Source of the DNA: Malania oleifera
Lineage: Eukaryota; Streptophyta; Magnoliopsida; Santalales; Ximeniaceae
Reading direction: 5' to 3'
Length of the DNA stretch: 64,000 bases
Assembly (NCBI RefSeq): GCF_029873635.1
Contig: NC_080417.1
Coordinates: 30,058,214 to 30,122,213, forward strand
In this document: piece after piece, positions 10,497 to 21,788 of the stretch
Layout: every line of letters begins with the position of its first letter
How positions within the stretch are numbered: position 1 is the stretch's first letter
Notes under the pieces: generated by a model
Databases searched by the model: none
What the model was told of the DNA's origin: nothing
The model's input: only the letters and a program-made list of their open reading frames with translations
Program-made: the position numbers and the translations under genes

Positions 10497-11656
10497 TGTG
10501 CGGTCCGAAGACTGGACTTAACATTGGTTGGCCGACCAAAGTCAAATCAAAAGTTTATGTTTGTAATGGCGATTTTTCTCAGATCCTTGCCTGAAAATAA
10601 GTGTGTACTCCCCTACCCAGGCAAAATCTAATATCCACTACCAACACTTTCACAACAGTGTGGCTGCACTAGTACTCATCTGCAGCTATGGTACCGAGCA
10701 TCCACCACATCCGGCCCATCAGGGTTCTTAAAACATATAATTGTAATTTATACAACAAAACATATAATCTCATCATTATTCCCAATATAAAATCTGTACA
10801 AAATATCATCCTTATTCCCAATCTCATCAATATTCGTAATAAATCACACATTAGGCATAACTCTGCAAAAATCCCAAATTTGCTCAATTATACAATAAAA
10901 TGAAATAACTCATGCCACACAATTTATATAATAATTATAATTTCATAAATTACTTAAGAAATTTTCACAAATATATATTCGGTAAATTTAAATAAAAATG
11001 CAGGTATGATCAATTTCACCTGTTTAATTTAATTCCATTATATTCTAAAAAAAATCGATATAATCAAATCCTTGCAATTTAATTTAATTCCAAAATTATT
11101 CCCAAAAACCTGCTATAATTAAATCCCTGCAGTTTAACTTAATTCAGGCATATGAATAAAATTAAATTTACATAATCGATTAAAATCAAGCATATTTTTG
11201 AAATAAAATCTGAACATGGATATAATTAATTTCACATACTCAATTTAAATCGGACATATTTTAAATAACATAAATTTAATTAAATTCACGTACTCAAATT
11301 TAATCGGAAATATTTTAAAATAAGCCTGATATAATCTAGTTCACTTGCTCTGACCCTAGAGTGGTGCCTACGACGTGCCAACAACAAGGTTTCTTCGGTT
11401 AAATTGTAGAAGAGCGGATCATGGACCTTAGAATGATGTATGTTTTTCAATTTCACTTAGAGGATCATAGAAAATTAAAAGAGAGAGAGAGAGAGATAGA
11501 GAGAGAATTATACATATATATAATATTATAATATACTTATATTATATTATATTATATTATATATATAATAATAATTATTAATTAATTAATTAATTTTAAT
11601 TATATATATATATATATATTTACACTTCCATGTATATTATTTTTGGGGTCGTTACA
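10497..11656 (-). mobile_element. Reversed fragment of a further LTR (family D), left copy
   Basis: On the minus strand it starts TGTAACGACCCC at 11656, passes AT- and CT-rich tracts and a phrase TTGTTGGCACGTCGTAGGCA typical of gypsy LTR leaders, then CGGTACCATAGCTGCAG and CAGCCACACTGTTGTG, which resemble positions in LTRs A and B. It stops at about 10497 near TTCGGACCGCACA without reaching an LTR end, so it is truncated where it abuts LTR A. No coding potential seen. Confidence 0.6.
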
Positions 11657-14600
11657 CTTTGTATGTCCGGTGGAAAGTATTCCAAACTTCTTGGGACGTC
11701 TTGGTGGAAGCGATAATTTCGAAGGTGGCCTCATCAAGGCCCTGGTGAGCACCAATGCTATTCTTAAAGAAGAAAGATGGGTCTATGGGAATGTGCATAG
11801 ATTACAGGGAGATAAACAAGGTAACCATTAAGAACATATATCCTCTACCCCATATAGATGATTTATTTCATCAGCTTTAGGGTACGCGAGTCTATTCCAA
11901 GATCGACCTCAGGTCAGGCTATTCACCAAGTGAAGGTTAAGGCAGAGGATATATCAAAGACAACATTTCAAGCAAGATACGGGCACTACGAGTTTTTGGT
12001 GATGCCGTTTGGGTTGACTAATGCACTAGAAGTATTGATGGATTTAATGAATCGGGTGTTTCATCAATACCTAGACCAGTTCGTTGTGGTTTTCATTGAT
12101 GATATACTAGTCTACTCGAGGAGTTTTGAGGAGCATGAGGCACATTTACGACTAGTACTTCAAACGCTCAAGGAAAAGAAATTATATGTCAAGTTTAGCA
12201 AATGCGAATTCTGGTTAAAGAAAGTTACATTTCTGGGGCATGTTATATCAAGGGATGGAATTTCAGTGGATCCCAGTAAGATTGAGGCAATGGTAAATTG
12301 GGAAAGGCCGATGAACGTTCAGGAGATCAAGAGTTTCTTGGGACTGGCGGGATATTACCTTTGGTTTATAGAGGGATTCTTAGGATTATCAAGGCCTTTG
12401 ACGTGACTGGCCGAGAAGAATGCCAGATTTGCATAGGATGATGAATGCGAGCAGAGCTTCTAGGAGTTAAAGCAGTGGCTCATCACTGCACCAGTATTGA
12501 AGATTCCATCTAGAGGTGATGGCTATGTAATTTATAGTGACGCGTCTTTGAAAGGGCTAGGCTATGTGTTGATGCGGCATGGTAGGGTCGTAGTTTATGC
12601 CTCCCGATAGTTGAAAAAGTATGAAAAGAACTGCCCAACCCACAATCTGGAATTGGCTGTAGTGGTTCACGCATTAAAGATTTGGAGGCATTACTTGTAT
12701 AGTAAGAGATGCGAGATATTCTCTAATCACAAAAGTTTGAAGTGTTTTTTCACTCAAAAGAAGCTAAACATGAGACAAAGGAGGTGGTTGGAACTTATTA
12801 GAGATTATGACTACACTATCAATTACCACACAAGAAAAGCAAACATGGTAGCAGATGCTCTAAGCGGGAAATTAGTGGGACCAAAACTAGTAGCTATGGA
12901 GGTTCAGCATTTAATTCTAATGGATCTAGAGAGATTTGATGTTGAGTTGGTAGAGAGTGATCCTTAGGCATTTATTACCAATGTAGTGGTGCAACCTACA
13001 TTGTAGGAAAGAATTAAAGCTGCTCAGAAAGAGGACCCAGAATTTGTAGATGTAATAGCTAGAGCGTAGGGCCGTCTGGGAAAGGAGTTCAGTATTTCAA
13101 ATGACGAAACTCTAAGGTTTTGCACCAGATTGTGTGTGCCTATAGACACGGATATCATAAGAACGATTCTAAAGGAGGCTCACAGATCTTTATACACGGT
13201 ATATCCTGACAGTAATAAAATGTATATGGATATGCGAGAGTATTTTTTGTGGAGTGGCTTGAAGAGAGAGATTGCCAAATTTGTGTAGCAGTGCTTGACG
13301 TGCCAGTAGGTTAAGGCTGAGCACCAGAGGCCGACAGGGCAGTTGCAGCTACTTTACATCCCTGAGTGGAAGTGGGACCACATATCCATGGATTTCGTAA
13401 CTGGGCTACTGCCGGCACCGTATGGTCAGAATGTCATCTAGGTAGTTGTTGATCGGATGACAAAAAATAGCTCATTTTCTACCTATTAAAGTTTGCTACC
13501 CTATGAACAGATTGGTAGAGATCTACATTCAGGAGATTGTTCGACCTCATAGAGTGTCAGTATCTATAGTCTCGGACCGTGACCCACATTTTACATCACC
13601 GTTTTGGAAGATCTTACAGGAGGCTTTGGGGTCTCAGTTAGCATTGAGCACCGGTTTTCATCCTCAGACAGATGGTCAGACAGAGAGGACAATCCAGGTA
13701 CTTGAGGATATGTTGCGAGCGCGTGTATTGGATTTCGGGGGTAGTTGGACCCAGTATTTTCCACTGGTTGAATTTGCCTACATTAATAGCTATTAGGCCA
13801 GAGCGCTTTATGGAAGGAGGTGTCGATCTCCCCTATACTGGTATGAGTTAGGTGAGAGGCAAGTTTTGGGGTCAGAAATAGTGTAACAGGCATACGATAA
13901 AGTCCGGTTATTCGAGATAGAATCAGTGCAACTCAGAATCGGTAGAAAAGCTACGCAGATACTCACCGTCGAGAATTTGAATTTAAAGTGGGTGACCATG
14001 TGTTTTTGAAAATAGTAGCATTGGAGGGAGTCATGAGATTTGGGAAGAAGGGTAAGTTGAGCCCTAGGTTTATTGGCCCATTTGAAATACTTGAAAAGGT
14101 TGGGTCAGTTGCCTATTGGCTAACTTTACCACCAACTCTATTCAGAATACATGACTTATTTCATGTTTCTATGTTAAGGAAATACGTTACAGATCCTTCC
14201 CATGTAATCAATTATGCAGAATTAGAAGTTAGTGATGCTCTAGCTTATGAGGAAATTGCAGTACAGATCTTAGAAAGGAAGGAACATGAGTTGCATAGTA
14301 ATAAAATTCAATTAGTAAAAGTTCTGTAGAGAAATCATGTCATGGAAGAAGCCTCATGGGAGCTCGAGGAGAAAATCAAACAAAAATACCCACACCTGTT
14401 TAGTGGGGTATAGTAGTGATCTGTATAGTTCAAATAATGGCAGTTTTAATTTGTTTAGTATAGAGTGACGAATGTGTAATTGTAATTTAGAATATAGGAT
14501 AGGTAGTGTTTTTGGTTTTGGGAGAATTTTCTTTTATGAATATATTTGTAATCTCCCAGAACTTCTTATGTAACCACGGTATTCTTCTGCCATAAGTGAG

Positions 14601-14682
14601 GGTTAGTAATAAAATAAGTAGTTATTTTTCTTTAAGGATGGTGTACAATACAAATAGTAAATTTCAAGGATGACATTTTTAT
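11657..14682 (+). pseudogene. pol: Broken chromovirus-type pol B, left copy
   Basis: Domains in order: end of the reverse-transcriptase fingers with KKKDGSM and [11 protein letters not shown] (frame-shifted, about 11765-11830); RT palm with [22 protein letters not shown] sequence and the catalytic FIDD (about 12095); RNase H with ASLKGLGYVLMRHGR and [12 protein letters not shown] (about 12540-12870); integrase zinc finger about 13130-13300; integrase core with MDFVTGLLP (about 13390) and SDRDPHF (about 13575); C-terminal chromodomain-like region 13988-14400. Stops include TAG at CAG-type positions near 12599, 12965 and 13307. Relative to the right copy, about 30 bases are missing near 13795. 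Gag and protease are absent. Confidence 0.85.
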
Positions 14683-14695
14683 AAGGAGGGGAGAA
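14683..14695 (+). other. Polypurine tract of element B, left copy
   Basis: AAGGAGGGGAGAA immediately before the LTR start TGTAAAGACC at 14696. Confidence 0.75.
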
Positions 14696-14769
14696 TGTAA
14701 AGACCCAAAGAATTATAGTAATTAAATAATAGAGAAATGAGAGAAAAGAAATTTTTAAAAGGGATTTCA

Positions 14770-14972
14770 CCAGGGTCTCGTTGACAAGTGTAGAAGTGCT
14801 CATCGATGAGCATGGTTTTTGGGCTCGTCAATGGGAACACATGTTTTTTCGATAAGAACTTACCGATATTCCTATTTCAGAACCTGAAACTCGTCAATGA
14901 GGAGAAGTTGTTCGTCGACGAGCTCCCTTCATTGACTCGTTGACGAGGCGACGTGTCTCGTCGATGAGTCTA
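14770..14972 (+). promoter_or_regulatory. Palindromic TCGTCGACGAG-type cluster in LTR B U3
   Basis: Several degenerate copies of CTCGTCGACGAG or CTCATCGATGAGC occur just upstream of the LTR TATA box. The core TCGTCGACGA is its own reverse complement. Related clusters occur in LTR C and in three other LTR-like elements here. A role as transcription-factor or host-silencing target is inference. Confidence 0.6.
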
Positions 14973-14987
14973 CGTGGACAATCTTTC

Positions 14988-14996
14988 TATATAAAG
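14988..14996 (+). promoter_or_regulatory. TATA box of LTR B, left copy
   Basis: TATATAAAG about 16 bases after the palindromic cluster and before a CT-rich leader. The right copy has the same motif at 22081-22089. Confidence 0.6.
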
Positions 14997-16098
14997 CCGA
15001 AAATCATTTTTTCTGCAAAAATTTCAGGCAAAATTCCCTTTCTCTCTCTCTCTCTCTCTATCTCTCTCTAAAATACAGTTTCTTTCACTTCTTTCTAGGT
15101 TTTCGACTCCGTCTCTCCCCGGTTCGATGATCAAAAACTACCACGGTGATCCTAGGGAGATTCTCTACAATATAGTAGGAGCAAAATGTTGATTTGAGAA
15201 GTTTGGGAACTAGGTATTGTTAGTATTACCAAGTTCATTTGAGCCTATATTTTTTATTATATGAGAATATATTGAAGTTTTGTGAAGCAAAATCAAGGTA
15301 TTATATTTTCAGGAAAAGGGTGAGGACCCCAATGGGTGATATTTTAGGAACCCAGGTAAAATGATAAATGGTCTATAATCTAGAAATTATGCATATGTGG
15401 ATCTAGGGAGAATATATATGTGATAATTATCTGAGTGAATTCAGTTGTTTGATTGGGAAATTATACTTGTGTTATCTCAGGAAATTGAAATTATGAACGC
15501 CGCGTGCGTGAGAATGTAAATAACATTTACTGCTCAGATAGTCAGGTAAGGGAAATATGTTGTGTTAGGAAATTTTAGTATGGTTATCAATATAAATTAT
15601 ATGTTTTACCAGATTATTATTTAGATCATAAAATATTAGTATAACAAAAAATACAGATTTCAGAGCATGTGAATCCAATTATTTAACTGTGTGGCATGAG
15701 CTCGTAACAGATTAGTACAATATTTATACAGTTTACAAATACCATGTTTTACAGTATATTAGCAAAAAATATCATGGAATATACATGTTCTCTAAAATGA
15801 TGAATTTTCAGTATACATACAAATATAAATTTTACAGAATGTTTAGAAATATGATTTATAGTATTTCCAAGATACCATTATTTATAGTATATGTACATCA
15901 ACATATGTTTTCAGCATTTCCAAAATACCATGATTTCAGAACCATAACACCAAGATACTCAAATATTTAGACAGATACTCAGATATAGAGATATTAAATA
16001 TTCAGTCAGTTATTCAGATTTTCAAATTATTTAGATCAGCTTTACAGTGTTATGGTTATTTTAAAATCATGGTAAAACAGTAATATAGAAATATCAGT

Positions 16099-16129
<31 letters not shown>

Positions 16130-16402
16130 TCAGACCCTGATGGACCAGATTCAGTCAGTAAAGTACGGTACCGTAGTTATTTTCAGTTCAGAGTGCAACC
16201 ACATAACTCAAATAATATGTGGATTTTCAACAGTTGATCTTGCCTATATTGTGGATAGGCTCCCTGTCAGTTAGGATTGAGGAGGGCAATCTGACTTTCG
16301 GAGTTCAATTGACTTATCCTGGTCGACCAGCCAGTGATAGGTCCCGTCTGCAAGCCGCACAACCCTATCTTGAGGGGTCAAATCATGACTTTCAGTTATC
16401 CA

Positions 16403-17608
16403 GTAGGATTTATTGTTTAACTGGATTTGAGACTGATTACGAAATACTGGAAATGTTTAGAAAATACTGGAATTGCTTGTGAAAAATGCAAGATTTTGAA
16501 ATAAAGGTCAGTGGTCGGGTATTGTTTGATTGGCCAAAGGCTAGGATTATTATTTGATGGCCGAGGGTCGGGATTTTATTTAAATGGCTATGAGTCGAAT
16601 TGTATTTGTGGTTGGGGCCTGGTTTTTGGATTAACGGGAAATATATGTGAATTGATATTTTAAATGGTGATTTTTGTTATCTAAATTGCATAATATGCTT
16701 TAGGAACCCTAGGGACCAATGTATTGTGAGCACGATACCATTGCTAGTTAGACCATGGGCACCCACACTGTTCTAAATAGAAGTGTAAGGGGTCTAGCCA
16801 ACTACCTGCGTAAGGTTAAAGTAAGGGCGTCAGATCTGCAGCTTTGCTATGGATGCCTACAAATGTGTTTGCAGAGGATGTTGTTTTATTTGACTTTGTT
16901 TGGGCCGATCACCCAGGCTTAGTCCAGCCTTTGGGCCGCATAACCCATACCATGGGGGAAGTAAAGAGCGTGTTTATCACAGGGAGTGTCTTATATGCAT
17001 ATCTATTAATTTATGTGAATACGAATAATTAATAAGATAATTTCGAGAGCTTGCTGAAAAAGGTGAGTGCCCTAATAGCAGTAATGGTATTAGAGCAGAG
17101 GGAAGCTACTTGTATGGGTGGGTAATTTTCCCTATCCTCGGTTAATTGTGTGTGTGAGTGTAAAATAAAAAAAATTTTCTTAAATTTTTTTATTTACTTA
17201 GTGAACTAGTATTTTTCTGTACACTAAACGCATGTTGGCCACACACTAACATTAACTTACTATTTTCCTTACGAAGTTGTGCCTTACCCTTACGTTACAA
17301 ACTATCTTTTCAGGAAATCCTAGAGATCGGGTCTAGCAGGCTAAAGGAGCTAGGCTAGCGGTGTAAATTTATGTAGGTAGTGTGTATGAATAGAGAGTTT
17401 ATTTTTGGTAGAATTTTATGGGTTGTAAGTAAGTTAAAATGGATATATTTGTGTATAAAGATAGTTAGAACTCTGGTAATGTAATTTGAGGATTTTGTAT
17501 TTTATTTCCATTGCATATATGTATTTTATATTTGATGAATAAGGTATTAAGTACACAAACATCACTAAAGTAGCACCTTGGGCCTATATGGCAGGTCAGG
17601 TTGTTACA
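16403..17608 (+). mobile_element. LTR A, last 1.2 kb, right copy
   Basis: Matches 9302-10496, including the phrase GCGTCAGATCTGCAGCTTTG and the end GGTTGTTACA at 17608. It begins abruptly at 16403 after LTR B sequence, which marks the duplication junction. Confidence 0.88.
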
Positions 17609-18729
17609 TGTGTGGTCTGAAAACTGTACCTGACATTGGTTGGCTGACCAAAGCGAAATCAAAATTTTATGTTTGTAAGTGTGATTTGTCTCAGATCGTA
17701 GCCCAGAAACAGGTGTGTACTCCCCTACTTAGGCAAAATCCACTATACACCGCTAACACTTTCACAACAGTGTGGTTGCACTAGTACTCATCTGTAGCTA
17801 TGGTACCGAGCATCCACCACATCCGACCCATCAGGATTCTTAAAACATATAATTGTAATTTATGCAACAAAACATATAATCTCATCATTATTCCCAATAT
17901 AAAATCTGTACAAAATATCATCTTTATTCCCAATCTCATCAATATTCGCAATAAATCACACATTAGGCATAACTCCGCAAAAATCCCCAATTTGCTCAAT
18001 TATACAATAAAATGAAATAACTCATGCCACACAATTTATATAATAATTATAATTTCATAAACTACCTGAGAAATTTTCACAAATATATATTCGGTAAATT
18101 TAAATAAAAATGCGGGTATGATCAATTTGACCTATTTAATTTAATTCCAATATATTTCAAAAAAATTGATATAATCAAATCCTCATAGTTTAATTTAATT
18201 CCAAAATTATTCCCAAAAACCCGCTATAATCAAATCCCTGTAGTTTAACTTATTTCAGGCATATGAATATAATTAAATTTACGTAATCAATTAAAATCAG
18301 GCATATTTCTAAAATAAAATCTGAACATGGATATAATTAATTTAACATACTCAACTTAAATAGGGCATATTTTAAATAATATAAATCTAATTAAATTCAC
18401 GTACTCAAATTTAATTGAAAATATTTTAAAATAAGCCTGACATAATCTAGTTCACTTACTTTAACCTTAGAGTGGTGCCTACGGCGTGCCAACAACATGG
18501 TTTCTTCAGTTAAATCGTAGAAGAGCAGAGCTCGAACCTTAGAATGATGTAAGTTCTTCAATTTCGCTTAGAGGAGCATAGAAAATTAAGAGAGAGAGAG
18601 AGTGAGTGAGTGAATTCGTGAGGGGGTTCCTATTAATAATAATTATTATTATTAATTAATTATTTTTAATTTAATTATATATATATTTATATTTACACTT
18701 CCATGCATATTATTTTTGGGGTTATTACA
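17609..18729 (-). mobile_element. Reversed LTR D fragment, right copy
   Basis: Copy of 10497-11656. On the minus strand it starts TGTAATAACCCC at 18729. The left copy's TGTAACGACCCC has turned to TGTAATAACCCC here, a CG-to-TA-type change at the terminus. Otherwise non-coding. Confidence 0.6.
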
Positions 18730-21700
18730 CTTTGTATGTCCGATGGAAAGTATTCCAAACTTCTTGGGACGTTTTGGCAGAGGTGATAATTTCGAAGGTG
18801 ACCTCATCAAGGCCCTAGTGAGCACCAATGCTATTCTTAAAGAAGAAAGATGGGTCTATGAGAATGTGCATAGATTATAGGGAGATAAACAAGGTAACCA
18901 TTAAGAAAAGATATCTTCTACCTCGTATAGATGATTTATATGATCAGATTTAGGGTACGCGAGTCTATTCCAAGATCGACCTCAAGTCAGGCTTTCACCA
19001 AGTGAAAGTTAAGGCAGAGGATATATCAAAGACAGCATTTCAAACTAGATACGGGCACTACGAGTTTTTGGTGATGTCGTTTGGGTTTACTAATGCACCA
19101 GCAATATTGATGGATTTAATGAATCGAGTGTTTCATCAATATCTAGAACAGTTCGTTGTGGTTTTCATTGATGATATACTAGTCTACTCAAGGAGTTTTG
19201 AGGAGCATGAGACATATTTACGACTAGTACTTCAAACGCTCAGGAAAAAGAAATTATATGTCAAGTTTAGCTAATGCGAATTCTAGTTAAAGAAAGTTGC
19301 GTTTCTAGGGCATGTTATATCAGGGGATGGAATTTCAGTGGATCCCAGTAAGATTGAGGCAATGGTAAATTGGGAAAGGTCGAGAAACGTTCTAAAGATC
19401 AAGAGTTTCTTGTGACTGGCGGGATATTACTGTCGGTTTATAGAGGGATTCTCAGGATTATCGGGGCGTTTGACACGATTGATCAAGAAGAATGCCAGAT
19501 TTGCATGTGATGATGAATGCAAGCAGAGCTTGTAGGAGTTAAAGTAGCGGCTCGTCATTGCACCAGTATTGAAGATTCCATTTACAGATGATGGCTATGT
19601 AATTTATAGTGACGCGTATTTGAAATGGTTAGGCTGTGTGTTGATGCAGCATGGTAGGGTCGTAGCTTATGCCTCCCGACATTTGAAAGAGTATAAAAAG
19701 AACTGCCCTACCCACGATTTGGAATTGGTTGCAGTGACACACGCATTAAAGATTTGGAGGCATTACTTTTATAGTAAGAGATGCGAGATATTCTCTAACC
19801 AAAAAATTTTGAAGTGCTTTTTCACTCAAAAGGAGCTAAACATGAGATAGAGGAGGTGGTTGGAACTTATTAATGATTATGACTATACTATCAGTTACTA
19901 CCCAAGAAAAGCAAACGTGGTAGCAGATGCTCTGAGCATGAAATCAATGGGACCAGCACTGGCAGCTATGGAAGTTTAGCATTCGATTCATATGGATCTG
20001 GAGAGACTCGATGTAGAGTTAGTGGAGAGTGATCCTTAGGCATTTATTGCCAACGTAGTGGTGCAGCCTACATTATAGGAAAAAATTAAAGCTGCTTAGA
20101 AAGAGGACCCAAAATTAGTAGAGGTAATAGCCAAAGTGCACGGTGGTCAGAGAGAGGAGTTCAGTATTTCAGATGAAGGAGCTCTGAGCTTTTACAACAG
20201 ATTGTGTGTGCCTGCAGACACGTATATCAGAACAACAATTCTAGACGAGGCTCATAGATCTTTATACACGGTTCTTCCTGGCGGTACTAAAATGTATAGG
20301 AGTCTGAGACATTATTTATGGTGGAGAGGCATGAAGAGAGAGATTGCCAAATTTGTGCAATAGTTCTTGACGTACCAGCAGGTTAAGGCTGAGCACCAGA
20401 GGCCAACAAGGTAGTTGTAGCCACTTTACATCCTAGAGTGGAAGTGAGACCACATATCCATGGATTTCGTAATTAGGCTACCCCCAGCGCCGTATGGTCA
20501 AAATACCATTTGGCTAGTTGTTGATCGGCTGATAAAAATAGCTCATTTTCTATCTATTAAAGTTAGCTACCCTATGAACAAATTGGTAAAGATCTACATT
20601 TAGGAGATTATTCGACCCCATAGAGTGCTAGTATCTATAGCCTCGGACTGTGACCCACATTTTTCATCATGGTTTTGGAAGATCTTATAGGAGGCTTTGG
20701 GGTCTCAGTTAGTATTGAGCATCGCTTTTCATCCTCAGACAGATGGTCAGACAGAAAGGACAATTCAGGTATTTGAGGATATGTTGCAAGTGTGTGTATT
20801 GGATTTCGGGGGTAGTTAGACTCAGTATTTTCCTCTGGTTGAATTTGCCTACATTAACAGCTATCAGACCAGCATTGGCATGGCACCTTATGAGGTGCTT
20901 TATGGAAGGAGGTGTCGATCTCCCCTATACTGGTATGAGTTAGGTGAGATGCGTGTTTTGGGGCCAGAAATAATGCAACAAGCATACGTTAAAGTCAGGC
21001 TTATTCAAGATAGAATTAGTGCAACTCAGAATCAGTAGAAAAGCTACGCAGATACTCGCCGCTAGGAATTGGAATTTAAAGTGGGTGACCATGTGTTTTT
21101 TAAAATAGCACCATTGAAGGGAGTCATGAGATTTAGGAAGAAGGGTAAGTTGAGCCCTAGGTTTGTTGGCCCATTTGAAATACTTGAAAAGGTTGGGTCA
21201 GTTGCCTATCGACTAGCTTTACCACCAGCTCTGTTCAGAATACATTGCATATTTTATGTTTCTATGTTAAGGAAATATGTCTTAGGTCCTTCTCATGTCA
21301 TTAGTTATGTAAAATTAGAAGTCAGTGATGCTCTAACTTATGAGGAAATTCCAGTACATATCTTAGACAGGAAGGAACATGAATTGCATAGTAAGAAAAT
21401 TCAGTTTGTAAAAGTCCAGTAGAGAAATCATGTCATGGAAGAAGCGACATGGGAGGTCGAGGAGGAAATCAGATAGAAATACCCACACCTGTTTAGTGGG
21501 GTACAGTAGTGATCTGTATAGTTCAAATAATGGCAGTTTTAATTTGTTTAGTACAGAGTGACGAATGTATAATTATAATTTAGAATATAGGATAGGTAGT
21601 GTTTTTGGTTTTGGGAGAATTTTCTTTTATGAGTATATTTGTAATCTCCTAGAACTGCTTATGTAAACACTGTATTCCTCCGCCATAAGTGAGAGTTAGT

Positions 21701-21775
21701 AATAAAATAAATAACCATTTTTCTTTAAAGATGGTGTACAATACAAATAGTAAATTTCGAGGACGAAACTTTTAT
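18730..21775 (+). pseudogene. pol: Broken chromovirus-type pol B, right copy
   Basis: Same domain order as the left copy: RT end with FIDD (about 19170), RNase H with DAYLKWLGCVLMQHGR (about 19610-19660), integrase zinc-finger region with HRSLYTVLPGGTKMYRSL (about 20250-20310), integrase core to about 20930, and C-terminal region 21069-21422 with [19 protein letters not shown]. It keeps the TSIGMAPYE-region bases missing in the left copy. Some stops are shared with the left copy (for example TAG for CAG after SDP near 20037 and in TL*E near 20077) and so predate the duplication. Others, such as CAA-TAG near 20360, are private to this copy. Confidence 0.85.
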
Positions 21776-21788
21776 AAGGAGGGGAGAA
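21776..21788 (+). other. Polypurine tract of element B, right copy
   Basis: AAGGAGGGGAGAA directly before the LTR start TGTAAAGACC at 21789. Confidence 0.75.

Larger units (their letters stand above)
9302..16402 (+). repeat. 7.1-kb tandem duplication, left copy
   Basis: The block from GTAGGATTTATTG (9302) to the LTR B phrase ending TTATCCA (16402) is followed directly by a second copy. It holds the last 1.2 kb of LTR A, the reversed LTR D fragment, pol B and the first 1.7 kb of LTR B. Matching landmarks in the two copies are offset by 7.07-7.11 kb, the variation coming from small indels. Confidence 0.93.
14696..16402 (+). mobile_element. LTR B, first 1.7 kb, truncated and fused to LTR A
   Basis: Begins TGTAAAGACC after a polypurine tract. 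It carries a cluster of TCGTCGACGAG-like repeats (about 14770-14972), a TATA box at 14988-14996, CT-rich leader sequence, the leader motif at 15138-15170 and an AT microsatellite near 16100-16125. It stops at 16402 where LTR A sequence begins, so together with 16403-17608 it forms a chimeric LTR of about 2.9 kb. The full-length version is at 21789-24106. Confidence 0.85.
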
